A program made the position numbers and the translations under genes. Shown one piece after another: positions 1 to 5,950 of a stretch of DNA of 6,786 nucleotides. This DNA is from Pseudomonadota bacterium (GTDB taxonomy: Bacteria > Pseudomonadota > Gammaproteobacteria > Pseudomonadales > UBA5518): contig CAUJIL010000133.1 of NCBI GenBank assembly GCA_963204845.1, forward strand, positions 1 to 6,786. Direction: 5' to 3'. Within the stretch, counting starts at the first letter, position 1. Each line of letters opens with the position of its first letter. The notes under the pieces were generated by a model. The model was not told the origin of the DNA and made no database searches. It was given only the letters and a program-made list of their open reading frames with translations.

Positions 1-827
1 CCCTTGCCGCCGCCGCCGCCGATCGCCTTCAGGCGGATGCGGTTCTGCGGGTACTTGCGGTACATCTCGGCGACGCGTTTCTCGAGTTCCGCGCACAGCT
101 CCTCGATGCTGAACAGGTCGACCCCGCGGCGGTACGCGGCGTCGAGGACCGCGTCGGCCTGGGTCTCGAGCGCCACGCCGTCGGCGAACACCGAGGCGTC
201 CACCGCGAGTTTCTCGGCCTCGGCGAGCGCGCGCAGCGAGTGGCTGTCCGGGAACTTCGACAGCAGCGTCAGCGCGGTCGCGTTGTCGATTCCCGGCGTC
301 ACGCTGACGCCCACCGCCAGCGCGGTACGCTTGGCCTCGTCCTTGAAGCCCGCGCCGCGCACGGTGCGGCTGCACGGACCGATGAACGTGAGCCCGGCCA
401 GCTCGATCGCCTTGACCAGTTCCTCGTCCTCGGACATGAAGCCGTAGCCGGCGAAGATCGAGTCGTAGCCGTTGTCCTTCGCGATCGCGATGATCTGGCG
501 GATGCGCTGCGTGCGCTCCTCCTTCGAGGCGCCGGTGTAATCGGGGACACGGTGCACGCGGCCGGGATCGGTCAGTGTCCGCAGCTCGGGTGCCAGTGCG
601 TTGCTGTAGACGATCGAGTCCTTCTCGGAGAGCAGGATGCCGTAGCCGCGAATGCCCATCTCCTCGAAGACGTCCATCGCCTCGCGCCGGATCGGCCCGC
701 GGCAGATGATCAGCGGGCGCATGTCCTCGCAGGCGAAACTGCGCACCCACGGCGACGGGCTCTGCGCGAGCCGGCGGTCGCGATGCACCAGGGGATTGTT
801 CAGATAGTATTGGTTGCTGCTGCGCAC
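1..827 (-). CDS. Biotin carboxylase subunit of an acyl-CoA carboxylase (C-terminal part outside window)
   Basis: ATP-dependent carboxylation of biotin, the first half-reaction of a biotin-dependent acyl-CoA carboxylase; cytoplasmic. The 275 codons visible show the BC N-terminal (Rossmann-like) domain and the beginning of the ATP-grasp domain. Seen: a core opening near residues 37-59 (RPLIICRGPIRREAM, like LIANRGEIALR of AccC), GYGFMSEDEELV at 127-138, FIGPCSRTVRG at 148-158, FKDEAKR at 161-167 (Lys162 at the position of AccC Lys116) and the ATP loop GGGGGKG beginning at residue 270, preceded by LKA (Lys267, like AccC Lys159). Odd points: about 35 residues precede the usual BC start, and about 90 residues separate the PG motif (178-179) from the Gly loop, against about 28 in AccC. 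The start is the GTG at 827, preceded by a weak GGAAA. An internal ATG at 722 would remove the N-terminal extension. It follows the CT gene by 37 bp, so the two are surely co-transcribed. Whether a biotin carrier domain is fused downstream cannot be seen. Confidence 0.88.
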   Translation of the reverse strand, partial: MRSSNQYYLNNPLVHRDRRLAQSPSPWVRSFACEDMRPLIICRGPIRREAMDVFEEMGIRGYGILLSEKDSIVYSNALAPELRTLTDPGRVHRVPDYTGASKEERTQRIRQIIAIAKDNGYDSIFAGYGFMSEDEELVKAIELAGLTFIGPCSRTVRGAGFKDEAKRTALAVGVSVTPGIDNATALTLLSKFPDSHSLRALAEAEKLAVDASVFADGVALETQADAVLDAAYRRGVDLFSIEELCAELEKRVAEMYRKYPQNRIRLKAIGGGGGK

Positions 828-864
828 TGGTTGGTTTCCGCGGTGGGTGCCGGTGGTACGGGTG

Positions 865-2592
865 TCAGTGGAACTCGCGCTGCACGCCGGAGAAGGGCTC
901 CGGACGGTAGTGCTCGAGGTGGAACAGGAGGTTCTCCGCGATCACGCGCCGCAGGTCCGACGGCATCACGATCTGCGAGATCGACCCGAGGCTGAGCGCC
1001 TCGTTCGGATTCATCAGCTCGCGCTCGTAGCGCTGCGCCAGCGCGGCTTCGCCCTCCTTGACCCACGCATCGACGTGGTGACGCGCGGCGACGATCGCCT
1101 CTTCCTCGGCCATGCCCTCCTCGCGCAGGCGCTTCAGCTCCGCGGCGAGCCGCTGCTGGCGCTGGCCGCGGATCGCGCGCAGCTCATCCTTGTAGACGAA
1201 CTCCACGCCCGCCGGCCCCATCACCGCCGCACGCGTGGTTGGCAGTGCGATCACGAAGTCGGCGCCGGTCGGGTAGTTGTTGTACGAGGCGTAGGCACCG
1301 CCGAAGGCGTTGCGCAGGATCACCAGGAAGCGCGGCGTGCGCAGGTCGATGATCGAGTCGAGCATCGCGCGCCCGGCCTGCACGATGCCGCCGGCCTCCT
1401 GTTCGCGTCCGGGCAGGAAGCCGGTGGTGTCCTCCATGAACACGATCGGAATGTTGTACAGGTTGCAGAAGCGGATGAAACGTGCGTTCTTGTACGCCGC
1501 CGCGATGTCGATCTGCCCCGAGGCGACCGCGGAATTGTTCGCCACGAAGCCGACCACGTGCCCGCCCATGCGCCCGAAGGCGGTGATCGTGTTGCGCGCG
1601 CGGTCGGACTGCACTTCCATGAAGTCGCCGTGGTCGCAGATCTGCTGGATGATGATCGCAACGTCGAACGGCGTGTTGAAGCCGGTGGGTGAGTTGAACG
1701 CCTTCTTCAGCAGGATGTCGATGTCCCAGGTCTTGCGGTCGACCGGGTCCGAGGTCGGCTGGTAGCGCGCGAGCTCACCGTTGTTGTCAGGGATGTAATT
1801 CAGGATCTCGCGCACCTTGCGCAGCGCCGCGACCTCGTCCTCGACCACGAAATCCGTCACTCCGGACTGCGAGTGCACGGCGGGACCACCGAGTTCGTCC
1901 GGCGTCACGTCCTCGCCGAGCACCGACTTCACGACGCCGGGGCCGGTGAGACCGAAGAAGGTGTCGCGCGGCTGGATCACGAAGCTGCCCTGGCGCGGCA
2001 GGTACGAGCCGCCGCCGGCGTTGAAGCCGAACATGCACATGATGCTCGGCACCACCCCGCTCACCTTGCGCAACGCCGTGAATGCCTCGGCGTACCCGTC
2101 GAGTCCGCCCACGCCCGCCGGCACGTAGGCGCCCGCGCTGTCGTTCAGTCCCACCAGCGGGATGCGCCGCTTGCCGGCGAGTTCGAACAGCCGCGCCAGC
2201 TTGCGTCCGTTGGTCGCATCCATCGAGCCGGCGCGCACCGTGAAGTCGTGCCCGTACAGCGCGACCTCACGCCCCTTCACCTTGATCACCGCGGTGACCA
2301 GCGAGGCACCGTCGAGGTTCTCGCCCCAGTTCTGGAACAGCACGGTCGGCTCGCCGTCGGCCAGCACCTCGATGCGCTCCCAGATCGTCATCCGGTCCTT
2401 CTGGTGCTGGCGCTCGATGTTGACCACGCCGGCCGCACGCCGCGGTCGCTGCTGCAACGCGTAGCCCGCCGCCAGAGTCTGCTCGTACAGACCCGGCTGA
2501 TAGCCGATCTGCCCGGGGACCGTGAACTCCACGTCCTGTTCCTTGCCGAACGGGTTCTTCAGCGAAAAACCCACGCCGTCGTTCTCACTCAT
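865..2592 (-). CDS. Acyl-CoA carboxylase carboxyltransferase (beta) subunit
   Basis: Transfers the carboxyl group from carboxybiotin to an acyl-CoA; partner of the BC gene immediately downstream. The protein is 575 residues from the chosen start. It has both crotonase-like halves of the carboxyltransferase family. N-terminal half: DSAGAYVPAG at 151-160 and GFNAGGGSYLP at 189-199. C-terminal half: MEDTTGFLPGREQEAGGI at 386-403 and RNAFGGAYASY at 427-437, the glycine-rich oxyanion-hole regions. It ends with a propionyl-CoA-carboxylase-beta-like GSISQIVMPSDLRRVI (536-551). A charged, probably helical stretch at about 468-525 is longer than in PccB. The ATG at 2592 is chosen because AGAGGCAAGG ends 4 nt before it. 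Frame-compatible upstream starts (ATG 2634, TTG 2661) lack a Shine-Dalgarno, and 2661 lies only a few bases inside the predicted transcript. The substrate (acetyl-, propionyl-, methylcrotonyl- or another acyl-CoA) is not determined, so I give no gene symbol. Confidence 0.9.
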   Translation of the reverse strand: MSENDGVGFSLKNPFGKEQDVEFTVPGQIGYQPGLYEQTLAAGYALQQRPRRAAGVVNIERQHQKDRMTIWERIEVLADGEPTVLFQNWGENLDGASLVTAVIKVKGREVALYGHDFTVRAGSMDATNGRKLARLFELAGKRRIPLVGLNDSAGAYVPAGVGGLDGYAEAFTALRKVSGVVPSIMCMFGFNAGGGSYLPRQGSFVIQPRDTFFGLTGPGVVKSVLGEDVTPDELGGPAVHSQSGVTDFVVEDEVAALRKVREILNYIPDNNGELARYQPTSDPVDRKTWDIDILLKKAFNSPTGFNTPFDVAIIIQQICDHGDFMEVQSDRARNTITAFGRMGGHVVGFVANNSAVASGQIDIAAAYKNARFIRFCNLYNIPIVFMEDTTGFLPGREQEAGGIVQAGRAMLDSIIDLRTPRFLVILRNAFGGAYASYNNYPTGADFVIALPTTRAAVMGPAGVEFVYKDELRAIRGQRQQRLAAELKRLREEGMAEEEAIVAARHHVDAWVKEGEAALAQRYERELMNPNEALSLGSISQIVMPSDLRRVIAENLLFHLEHYRPEPFSGVQREFH

Positions 2593-2596
2593 CTGG

Positions 2597-2606
2597 CCTT
2601 GCCTCT
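2597..2606 (-). promoter_or_regulatory. Ribosome binding site deciding the carboxyltransferase start
   Basis: On the minus strand this reads AGAGGCAAGG and ends 4 nt before the ATG at 2592. It offers two purine-rich Shine-Dalgarno registers. The upstream in-frame ATG (2634) and TTG (2661) have nothing comparable, which is why the shorter protein is preferred. Confidence 0.6.
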
Positions 2607-2624
2607 GCGGGTGTCTGGGCGCCG

Positions 2625-2653
2625 CGCCAGCCATGCGCTGCGCGTCGCTGGCG
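2625..2653 (-). repeat. 7-bp inverted repeat in the leader of the carboxylase operon
   Basis: CGCCAGC at 2625-2631 and GCTGGCG at 2647-2653 are perfect inverted copies 15 nt apart. They lie in the roughly 70-nt untranslated leader between the predicted transcription start (near 2666) and the RBS. It could form a leader stem-loop. In GC-rich DNA such a short repeat can arise by chance, and there is no U-run, so it is not called an attenuator. Confidence 0.25.
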
Positions 2654-2667
2654 AATGACAAAAAACC

Positions 2668-2696
2668 GCGACATATTAATGACTTACGATTATGAT
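2668..2696 (+). promoter_or_regulatory. Sigma-70-like promoter for pabB, overlapping the divergent carboxylase promoter
   Basis: Plus-strand -35 GCGACA (2668-2673, 4 of 6) and -10 TATGAT (2691-2696, 5 of 6) are separated by 17 bp. The predicted start is near 2703, giving a leader of about 32 nt before the pabB ATG. Its -35 shares base 2673 with the -10 of the opposite promoter, and its -10 shares base 2696 with the opposite -35. If both are real, two polymerases could not occupy the region together. The -35 is weak, so this call is less sure than its partner. Confidence 0.42.
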
Positions 2697-2701
2697 ATCA
2701 A
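2673..2701 (-). promoter_or_regulatory. Sigma-70-like promoter for the acyl-CoA carboxylase operon
   Basis: Minus-strand -35 TTGATA (2696-2701) and -10 TAATAT (2673-2678) are separated by exactly 17 bp. The -35 matches consensus at 5 of 6 positions and the -10 at 4 of 6. It lies in the most AT-rich spot of a GC-rich window, and predicts a start near 2666 and a leader of about 70 nt before the carboxyltransferase ATG. Its -35 contains part of the palindrome TGATATCA (2693-2700), a possible operator. Predicted from sequence only. Confidence 0.55.
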
Positions 2702-2734
2702 TACATTTGCAACCGGCTTCAGCAGACCCCGCCC

Positions 2735-4129
2735 ATGGGCGAACTCTCCATCGTGTCGCTGCCGTATCGAACCGATGGCTGCGACCACTTCGCACGCCTG
2801 CGTCCGTTGCCCGGCGCGGTGCTGCTCGACAGCGTGCGCGCGCACGGCTCGAGCGGACGCTTCGACGTGCTGAGCGCGCTGCCGCTGTGCGAACTGCGCA
2901 GCTACGGCGCACTGACGACGATCCGCAGCGCCGCAGGCCTCACGCGCAGCGATGCCGACCCGTTCGGGCTGGTCGCGCAGGCGCTCGACGAGCACCTGCC
3001 ACCCGCGCGCGATGCCGCTTGCCCGTGGCCATTCCAGGGGGGCGCGATCGGCTGGTTCGGTTATGAACTCGGGCGGCGCCACGCCGGACTCCCACCGCGC
3101 GCGCCGACCCCGATGGTCGCCGACCTGCACGTCGGCGTCTACGGCTGGGCGCTGCTGCAGGACCACCAGCGCCGGACGGCGGCAGCGGTGTTTAGCGCCG
3201 CCATCGACGCTGCGACCCGCCGGCGCGTGCTCGCGGCGCTGGAATCCGCCGCACCCGCGCCGGCCACGCCGTTCGTGCTCGACGGCGAGTTCCGCTCGAA
3301 CCTCGACGCATGCGCGTATGCGCGCGCGTTCGACCGTGTGCAGCGCTACCTGCGCGACGGTGACTGCTACCAGGTCAACCTCGCGCAACGCCTCAGCGCG
3401 CCTGCGCACGGGGATCCGTGGGACGCTTACCTGCGCCTGCGCGCACGCACGGCCTCACCGTTCTCGGCGTTCCTGCCCGGTGACGACGGCACGGCGGTGC
3501 TCAGTTTCTCGCCGGAACGCTTCGTACGCGTGCACGGCACGCGGGTCGAGACCCGCCCGATCAAGGGCACCACGCGCCGCGGCGCAACTCCCGAGGCGGA
3601 CCGTGACCACGCGCGTGCGCTGCTCGCCTCGACCAAGGACCGCGCCGAAAACGTGATGATCGTGGACCTGATGCGCAACGACCTCGCCCGCTCGTGCCGC
3701 ACCGGCAGCGTGCGCGTGGAAAAGCTGTGCGCACTCGAGAGCTACGCGAACGTCCACCACCTGGTCAGCGTGGTCAGCGGCACGCTGGCGCCGAAGACCT
3801 CCGCGCTCGAGGTGCTCGCGCGCTGCTTCCCCGGGGGCTCGATCACCGGCGCACCGAAGATCCGCGCGATGCAGATCATCGACGAACTGGAACCCGATTC
3901 GCGCTGCGCCTACTGCGGCGCGATCGGCTACCTCTCACGCCACGGCACGCTCGATACGAACATCGCGATCCGCACGCTGGTCCACGACGGCGCCGCGGTG
4001 CACGCCTGGGGCGGCGGCGGCATCGTGGCCGATTCCGATCGCGACGCCGAGTACCGCGAGACGCTGCTGAAGATCGAACCGCTGCTCGAGGGACTGCGCT
4101 CCGGCGTGCCGCGGATCAGATCTCCCTGA
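2735..4129 (+). CDS. pabB: Aminodeoxychorismate synthase component I
   Basis: With the PabA glutaminase, converts chorismate and ammonia to 4-amino-4-deoxychorismate, the precursor of p-aminobenzoate and folate; cytoplasmic. The 464-residue length fits stand-alone PabB (E. coli about 453), with no fused PabA or PabC domain. The decisive motif is RPIKGTTRRG at 274-283: the Lys (277) is the PabB/ADC synthase signature, where anthranilate synthase TrpE has Ala (PIAGT). Other chorismate-binding motifs are GDCYQVNLAQRL (209-220), FSPERF (258-263), ENVMIVDLMRNDLAR (305-319), FPGGSITGAPKIRAMQIIDELEP (split: 365-375 and 376-387), GAIGYLS (395-401) and WGGGGIVADSD (425-435). The N-terminal LLDS (30-33) corresponds to the TrpE/PabB N-terminal domain. 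The start at 2735 has no strong Shine-Dalgarno; a GTG at 2753 is the only near alternative. It is divergent from the carboxylase operon, and its 3' end overlaps convergent thrH by 14 bp. Confidence 0.95.
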   Translation: MGELSIVSLPYRTDGCDHFARLRPLPGAVLLDSVRAHGSSGRFDVLSALPLCELRSYGALTTIRSAAGLTRSDADPFGLVAQALDEHLPPARDAACPWPFQGGAIGWFGYELGRRHAGLPPRAPTPMVADLHVGVYGWALLQDHQRRTAAAVFSAAIDAATRRRVLAALESAAPAPATPFVLDGEFRSNLDACAYARAFDRVQRYLRDGDCYQVNLAQRLSAPAHGDPWDAYLRLRARTASPFSAFLPGDDGTAVLSFSPERFVRVHGTRVETRPIKGTTRRGATPEADRDHARALLASTKDRAENVMIVDLMRNDLARSCRTGSVRVEKLCALESYANVHHLVSVVSGTLAPKTSALEVLARCFPGGSITGAPKIRAMQIIDELEPDSRCAYCGAIGYLSRHGTLDTNIAIRTLVHDGAAVHAWGGGGIVADSDRDAEYRETLLKIEPLLEGLRSGVPRIRSP

Positions 4130-4138
4130 TGCTCGCGG
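4109..4138. terminator. Imperfect hairpin spanning both stop codons of convergent pabB and thrH
   Basis: CCGCG (4109-4113) pairs with CGCGG (4134-4138), and ATCAG (4115-4119) pairs with CTGAT (4126-4130), with a 6-nt loop and a small asymmetric bulge. Both stop codons (pabB TGA 4127-4129, thrH TGA 4116-4118) lie inside the inner stem. No T-run follows on either strand, so a classical intrinsic terminator is not shown. It could act as a weak bidirectional or 3'-end-protecting structure. Confidence 0.25.
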
Positions 4139-4727
4139 CGCGGAACGCGTCCTTCAACGCTTCATAGCCTTCCACGGCCGGGAACTGGGGAAACTCGGCG
4201 ATCACGTTCGCCGGCGCATTGAACAGGATGCCGGCGTCGGCCTCGGCGAGCATGGTGGTGTCGTTGTACGAATCGCCGGCCGCGATCACGCGGAAGTTCA
4301 AGGAGCGGATCGCGCGTACCGATTGGCGCTTCGGATCCTTCTGGCGCAGCACGTAGTCGGTGACGCGCCCATCGCCGTCGACCTCGAGGCGGTGGCAGAA
4401 CAGCGCCGGCCAGCCAAGCTGGCGCATCAGTGGCGCCGAAAACTGATAGTAGGTGTCGGACAGGATCAGCACCTGGAAGCGCTCGCGCAGCCAGTCCAGG
4501 AACTCGCGCGCGCCGGGCAGCGGCTCCATCGTGTCGATCACGGCCTGGATGTCGGGCAGGCGCAGTCCGTGCTGGTCGAGAAGCCGAAGCCGCTGCTTCA
4601 TCAGCACGTCGTAGTCCGGGATGTCGCGCGTGGTCGCGCGCAGCGCGGCGATTCCGGTGCGATCGGCGAACTCGATCCAGATTTCCGGTATCAACACGCC
4701 TTCGAGGTCGAGACAGGCTATTTCCAC
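4116..4727 (-). CDS. thrH: Bifunctional phosphoserine phosphatase/homoserine phosphotransferase ThrH
   Basis: HAD-superfamily enzyme that dephosphorylates phosphoserine and, in the Pseudomonas protein, can transfer the phosphate to homoserine, linking serine and threonine synthesis; cytoplasmic. The 203 residues match ThrH (about 205). HAD motifs in order: motif I CLDLEGV with nucleophile Asp7 and Glu9; motif II ILSDTYY with Ser90; motif III QKDPKRQ with Lys133; motif IV GDSYNDTTML with Asp152 and Asp156. The regions TRDIPDYDVLMKQRL (33-47) and EFPQFPAVEGY (178-188) are also typical. The start is the GTG at 4727: the family begins exactly at (M/V)EIACLDLEG, and GGAG sits 6 nt upstream. A longer reading to 4754 is possible but lacks both supports. 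It lies 78 bp downstream of cysB on the same strand and may share its transcript. ThrH is distinct from SerB, being shorter and without an ACT-like domain. Confidence 0.94.
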   Translation of the reverse strand: MEIACLDLEGVLIPEIWIEFADRTGIAALRATTRDIPDYDVLMKQRLRLLDQHGLRLPDIQAVIDTMEPLPGAREFLDWLRERFQVLILSDTYYQFSAPLMRQLGWPALFCHRLEVDGDGRVTDYVLRQKDPKRQSVRAIRSLNFRVIAAGDSYNDTTMLAEADAGILFNAPANVIAEFPQFPAVEGYEALKDAFRAASIREI

Positions 4728-4732
4728 GAAAG

Positions 4733-4738
4733 TCTCCA
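4733..4738 (-). promoter_or_regulatory. Ribosome binding site fixing the GTG start of thrH
   Basis: The minus strand reads TGGAGA here, with GGAG (4734-4737) 6 nt before the GTG at 4725-4727. It supports the GTG over the upstream in-frame ATG at 4754. Confidence 0.65.
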
Positions 4739-4805
4739 GCAGCGATGGAAGCAATGGCCGGCGCGCCGCGCGCGCAGGGTGGCGGTGTAGCGTTCGCGGG
4801 CGGCA

Positions 4806-5780
4806 TCAGTAGGTCGGCAACTCGATGTGCTCGAACATCGCCTCCACCTCGGGGGTCCCCTGGCTGTGCCACGCCTCGTCCACGACCTTGCGCGTGAGGT
4901 GAGGAGCGAACAGTTCGATGAAATCGTACATGTAACCGCGCAGGAAGGTCCCGCGGCGAAATCCGATCCGCGTCACGCTCGACTTGAACAGGTGGCTCGC
5001 ATCGAGCACGACCAGCCCCCGGTCCTGTTCCGCATCGACGGCCATGCGCGCGATGATGCCGATGCCGAGCCCCAGCCGGACGTAGGTCTTGATCACGTCG
5101 GCGTCGGTGGCCGTGAATACCACGCGCGGCGTCAGCCGCTTGGCGTGGAAGGCCTCGTCGAGGCGCGAACGGCCGGTAAAACCGAACACGTAGGTCACGA
5201 TCGGGTACGCGGCCACGTCCTCGATCCCGAGTCGGCGAACACTCGCCAGCGGATGCCCCTCGGGAACGATCACGCAGCGGTTCCAGCGATAGCACGGCAT
5301 CATCACCAGGTCGGTGAAGAGTTCCATCGCCTCGGTGGCGATCGCGAAGTCAACGGCGCCGTCGGCCGCCATCTCCGAGATCTGCACCGGAGTGCCCTGG
5401 TGCATGTGCAGCGAGACCTCGGGGTAACGTTGCATGAACTGCTTGATGGTGGGCGGTAACGCGTAGCGCGCCTGGGTGTGCGTGGTCGCGATCGCGAGCG
5501 TGCCTTTCTGGTCGTTGCGGAACTCCTGCGCGACCTGGCGGATCGACTCGACCCGGCGCAGGATCTCGCCGGCGCGCTCGAGGATCGCCTCGCCGGCCGG
5601 CGTCACGCGCGTGAGGTGCTTGCCGCTGCGCTCGAAGATCTCCACCCCGAGCTCGTCCTAGAGCAGGCGGATCTGCTTGCTGATGCCGGGCTGCGAGGTA
5701 AACAGGCCCTGCGCGGTCGCCGAAACGTTGAGGTCGTGGCGGACGACCTCCCAGATGTAGCGCAACTGCTGAAGCTTCAT
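4806..5780 (-). pseudogene. cysB: CysB LysR-type regulator interrupted by an amber codon at position 41
   Basis: CysB is the LysR-type activator of sulfate uptake and reduction and cysteine synthesis, with N-acetylserine/O-acetylserine as inducer in enterobacteria. The frame from ATG 5780 (MKLQQLRYIWEVV) to TGA 4806 is 324 codons, exactly the usual length. The helix-turn-helix is at about 18-38 (LNVSATAQGLFTSQPG, then ISKQIRLL). The effector domain has TTHTQARY with Thr100, Thr102 and Gln103, CYRWNR with Trp166, FGFTGRS, and TATDADVIKTYVRLG. Codon 41 (5658-5660) is TAG, where the family has Glu in LLEDELG; a single G-to-T change from GAG explains it. Everything after it is in frame and well conserved, so the lesion is very recent or an error in the sequence. 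As written, the product is a 40-residue peptide. A restart at the GTG at 5645 would lack the DNA-binding domain. No strong Shine-Dalgarno precedes the ATG, and no convincing promoter was found. It lies upstream of thrH and diverges from the transporter gene. Confidence 0.9.
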
Positions 5781-5848
5781 GAGTCGGGGTTTGGCGCGCG
5801 GCTGCGTTTCGGACGCGCGCAGGATAACGGCATTCAGCGGTGGCTGCT

Positions 5849-5874
5849 ACCGTCCGGTCACGAGCTCGGACGGT
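5849..5874. repeat. 8-bp perfect inverted repeat between cysB and the cation transporter
   Basis: ACCGTCCG (5849-5856) and CGGACGGT (5867-5874) are perfect inverted copies around a 10-nt loop that contains GAGCTC. The repeat lies 69-94 bp before the cysB start and about 90 bp before the transporter start. A related CCGTCGGACG occurs at 5921-5930. It could be an operator or a transcript hairpin; no known site is recognised, and no T-run follows. Confidence 0.35.
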
Positions 5875-5887
5875 CGACGGATCGGCC

Positions 5888-5917
5888 TTGCCTTGTTCCG
5901 GACCGGAAGGCTCTAAT
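5888..5917 (+). promoter_or_regulatory. Candidate promoter of the cation transporter with a dyad in its spacer
   Basis: TTGCCT (5888-5893, 4 of 6 to the -35 consensus) and TCTAAT (5912-5917, 5 of 6 to the -10) are separated by 18 bp. The spacer holds the dyad TTCCG-GAC-CGGAA (5896-5908). A dyad between -35 and -10 with a stretched spacer is the layout used by MerR-family metal regulators, although their spacers are usually 19-20 bp. No MerR gene is in the window. It is a plausible but weak prediction. Confidence 0.35.
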
Positions 5918-5950
5918 CAACCGTCGGACGCGAAAACGCGGCCATGAACC

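Noticed and set aside
1..21. GCC trinucleotide run at the left edge as a microsatellite
   Set aside because: It encodes the conserved GGGGGKG ATP-binding loop of the biotin carboxylase; the repeat reflects Gly codons.
240..995. Plus-strand 251-codon open frame opposite the biotin carboxylase
   Set aside because: A shadow of the BC gene in GC-rich DNA; low-complexity Arg/Ala/Asp composition and no recognisable domain.
814..2658. Long plus-strand open frames (814-1692 and 1873-2658) opposite the carboxyltransferase gene
   Set aside because: They are the antisense of a well-recognised, fully conserved protein. Their translations are rich in Arg, His, Ala and Val, as expected for GC-rich shadows, and show no family motif or plausible start signal.
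4728..4805. Terminator or promoter between cysB and thrH
   Set aside because: The 78-bp gap has a GCGCGC-rich patch that can fold weakly, but no T-run and no credible -35/-10 pair, so co-transcription seems likelier.
4162..5295. Minus-strand 377-codon open frame crossing thrH and cysB
   Set aside because: It runs out of frame through two recognised genes and their intergenic gap, is Arg/Pro/Ala-rich and has no motif.
4806..5645. A functional shorter CysB starting at the GTG at 5645
   Set aside because: It would lack the whole helix-turn-helix and has no clear Shine-Dalgarno. The missing 45 codons are present and conserved just upstream in the same frame, interrupted only by the TAG.
5658..5660. 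UAG reassigned to an amino acid in this genome
   Set aside because: The neighbouring transporter ends naturally at a TAG (6591-6593), and no other gene in the window has an internal TAG.
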